DNA of 64,000 nt from the NCBI GenBank assembly GCA_036345935.2, contig JADWOT020001577.1, positions 1,349,795 to 1,413,794 on the forward strand, given 5' to 3'. Positions 61,521 to 64,000 of the stretch are shown piece after piece. This DNA is from Taenia hydatigena. Its lineage: Eukaryota; Platyhelminthes; Cestoda; Cyclophyllidea; Taeniidae. A program made the position numbers and the translations under genes. Each line of letters starts with the position of its first letter. Positions within the stretch are counted from its first letter, which is position 1. The notes beneath the pieces are model-generated. The model saw only the letters and a program-made list of their open reading frames with translations. It made no database searches and had not been told where the DNA came from.

Positions 61521-64000
61521 CCTCAAGACCTTGCATTAACCACGATAACGAAACCAACAAATCTCAAATTTTGTCATCACTTCTTCACTGAGTAGCTAGA
61601 ATGTACAACAAATTACCATTTTTTACAACACGGCTCTAATGAGTTGAATGACAAGTCCAACAATACAATTAATTATATCAGGTCCTGCGTATCACGTCAT
61701 GTGAACAGTCAACTTTGAGTTTCACAAGGTTTTAGGATAGAAATATAGCAGTTACTGGGAAAATGAGAAGAAAAATTTGCTGTTGTCGACATCGGAAATG
61801 GAGTTATTGAAGTCGGAGTTGTTGTAGGAAAGTTGCAGCATGGGGTTAGGTAGCGCATCAAATTCGGTTGGATGGAGTGCGACAAAGGCGAATATCTACT
61901 GAAATTTTTAAGTACTCCATAAACTGTGGACCATATAAAATTAGCGAAGGGAGAATGACCGATGAGATGTGAGGATGGTTGGTGAAGCTGGCAAGGTATA
62001 CCTGTGAGAATAATTGGCCACGTTTGATCCCAACTATCATCCATATGGCAGTTTTCATCAGTCTGCAGTAAGACCCGCAGAACATTTCTATTAATCTAAC
62101 AAAGCAGACCATAGCAAACGGTCAAAAGTGACACGGAATTTCACCCCCAACCCGACACCAAAACATTCTAGCGGCATATCAGAAAGATTCTCCATACTGA
62201 AAGATTAAAATTACTGGCTTCATTATGCCAACTGAAGAAAGCGATTATCCATTAGAATGATAAAGGCTAGCTTGTTGCAACTCAGACTGACACATGAGGC
62301 TGAAACTAGCACTGCAAAAGAGCTGATTGGGTGGGCAACCAATCAGCTTCTGTTAAAGGGATAAGACTGACACCAAAGTTGGCAATCCAAATGGTCAAAC
62401 AATGCTGCAGTGTATCTGTCTTGAAGAAAGTGATTAAGATGGTGGAATTGATTACAGCAGTCCGAGGTATTACCAACTGGATTGGTGAGTGCTACGTGGG
62501 AAATAGGAGTTGCTGGTTGGCCGTGGTGTCGAGTTGATGTCTGTAGTAGGTTATTAATATAAAAGGCATGTGTGAAGTCACTTATGCAATTCACACTTAA
62601 TGCATGCTGGTGGCATGAAGTTGTTGTAATGTATCCTTCATTAAGGACATGCAACCACCAACTCTCTAAGGCTTTCAAAGGGGCATCCCTTCGCGCTGTT
62701 GCCCATTGATAGATCGAACAGCAGAACAGGAAGCCAACGTTTTGGTTTGCTATGTCTCAGGCTAAGTCCTGTTGCACTACAATGTGGGACCTACTCATTG
62801 CTATGTTTAGAAAATGTCTTCCACTGTGCACACTGCAGTGGTGGCTAAAGGATGCGGTGGCGGTGGTGCAGATGATGGTGGAACAAATCCTGATGGTTGA
62901 TTTGCAAGACCATGGAAGAAAAGGCTAGAGCAACAAAACGCTGGGCCTGGAAAAAGTTCGTGTTAAGCACATACCCTGTTGTGGGTTATTCACATAGCAT
63001 GGAATGACGCAGCTCTAACAGGTGCAAGGGGACTATGTTGAGCACATCGCCAAACAGCAAAACAATGCCTGTCTCTTTTAACAAGTTCTAGAAGAAAGGC
63101 AGCATTTAGGCGTCCATCAGATGATGGCACACTGGTGGAAAGCAAAGAGAAGAGGGAATGCAAAACCCTGTCCGCAACCGCACTTGAATTCGCCCAGTTC
63201 GGTGCCCAAGATTTGTATAATCATTTTATCTTATGCATCGTTGCCACGTCTTTCTCGAATCTAAGATTGCATTTCTCTTCTAAGTTTGAGGGACCTCCTT
63301 GACAAAGCAATAACTGAGTCAGACAATTTAATACATTTACTTTTTGACAGTTAGCTCTGTTGCTCAAGCCTGTACATTCCCAAAACCTTATGCAGAGCAT
63401 AGATGGACGAGTCTCTGGTGCTCCAAGCCAAATGAATAAACTGGGCTTGTGAAACGAGCACGGCCATGGTACGTGATCAAGGCTTAGCTAGCACCCAGTC
63501 TGCATTCCCGTGTATTTGATGCGCATAAACAGGGGAAGCTAACTCGTCACTCCGAGAACTACTTAAACTATTGCTTCACCTAGAAGCACCTTCTCTGCAA
63601 TGCTTACTATCGTGCTTCAAATGCGGTGGAAAATTAAAAAAAGGTAAGTATAATATGTAGATTGATTAGCAATATCACAGCCTGCCATTTATCAGGGTGA
63701 CAATGCAGTTCTGCCAATGTAGAAGGCTGTCTAGTGGTCCCATTCCATTAAATAGAGGAGTTTTTGAGCAGAATAATGTTATTTGACGGAATTGCCTTAA
63801 GAAACATTATTGATTGTTTTGTTTAGGATTTTCGCCTTGTCAAGATCCAAGAAATCGGATAGAGAGATAGAGTTTGAACGAAATGGTAGCAAGTAGAAGA
63901 CTGTTTGAATGGAAGTTTCAAATGATTTCCTCTTTTATCACTGCCAGAGCCGTCATCTTCGTTGGAGTGTGCATATTCTCTGAGTGATCTGAAGGTGATT
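61521..64000. other. low-copy region, nothing firm seen
   Basis: Open frames of about 110 codons occur on the minus strand (61,709-62,044 and 62,343-62,678) with no recognised motif. Apart from the hairpin at 62,321-62,348 I see nothing definite. Confidence 0.4.
62321..62348. repeat. perfect 10-bp hairpin containing CCAAT
   Basis: AGCTGATTGG (62,321-62,330) and CCAATCAGCT (62,339-62,348) are perfect inverted arms with an 8-base loop. Each strand therefore carries a CCAATCAGCT. No promoter context was recognised. Confidence 0.6.

Overview
The window is animal nuclear DNA. It holds one intact Snail-family C2H2 zinc-finger gene with a TATA box, a 110-bp GT-AG intron and a poly(A) signal. Five or six further Snail copies are broken, and a large part of the rest is diverged segmental repeats. 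Nothing prokaryotic was seen: no operons, Shine-Dalgarno runs, CRISPR array or phage genes. I found no rRNA, tRNA or recognisable transposase or reverse transcriptase. The short intron, the compact promoter and the lack of an N-terminal SNAG peptide suggest an invertebrate. The phylum cannot be fixed from the sequence alone.

Layout. 0-0.9 kb: 3' two-thirds of a Snail pseudogene (-). 0.9-9.6 kb: two direct copies of a ~3.6-kb unit at a period of ~4.57 kb, separated by a 0.96-kb inverted segment. 10.1-11.3 kb: a nearly complete Snail pseudogene (-) with its promoter. 11.4-13.5 kb: its upstream flank and rearranged repeat pieces. 13.6-15.6 kb: a mosaic repeat duplicated at 25.0-27.0 kb. 16.0-17.2 kb: another Snail pseudogene (-). 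18.8-22.7 kb: low-copy sequence with candidate exons. 22.7-23.5 kb: Snail pseudogene (+). 27.36-28.62 kb: the intact Snail gene (-). 30.5-36.9 kb: low-copy sequence with weak candidate exons on both strands. 36.9-39.7 kb: a segment duplicated at 52.7-55.6 kb. 39.8-43.5 kb: another diverged tandem duplication. 47.2-48.4 kb: two Snail half-genes joined head to head. 48.4-52.7 kb: an inverted copy of the 0.6-10 kb region with only one 3.6-kb unit. 55.6-64 kb: mostly low-copy sequence in which I see no firm gene.

How it fits together. The array looks like a birth-and-death cluster of a Snail-type transcription repressor. The copies carry recognisable promoter, first-exon and downstream-flank sequence, and only the 28-kb copy keeps an open frame and all zinc ligands. 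The repeat units around the array carry recurring CAGGTG/CACCTG E-boxes, the sequence class that Snail proteins bind. Two degenerate exon-like families ride in the duplicated flanks. Some copies keep matching reading frames and synonymous differences, so they may be remnants of other genes once linked to Snail. Repeat boundaries are read by eye and are good to roughly 10-50 bp.
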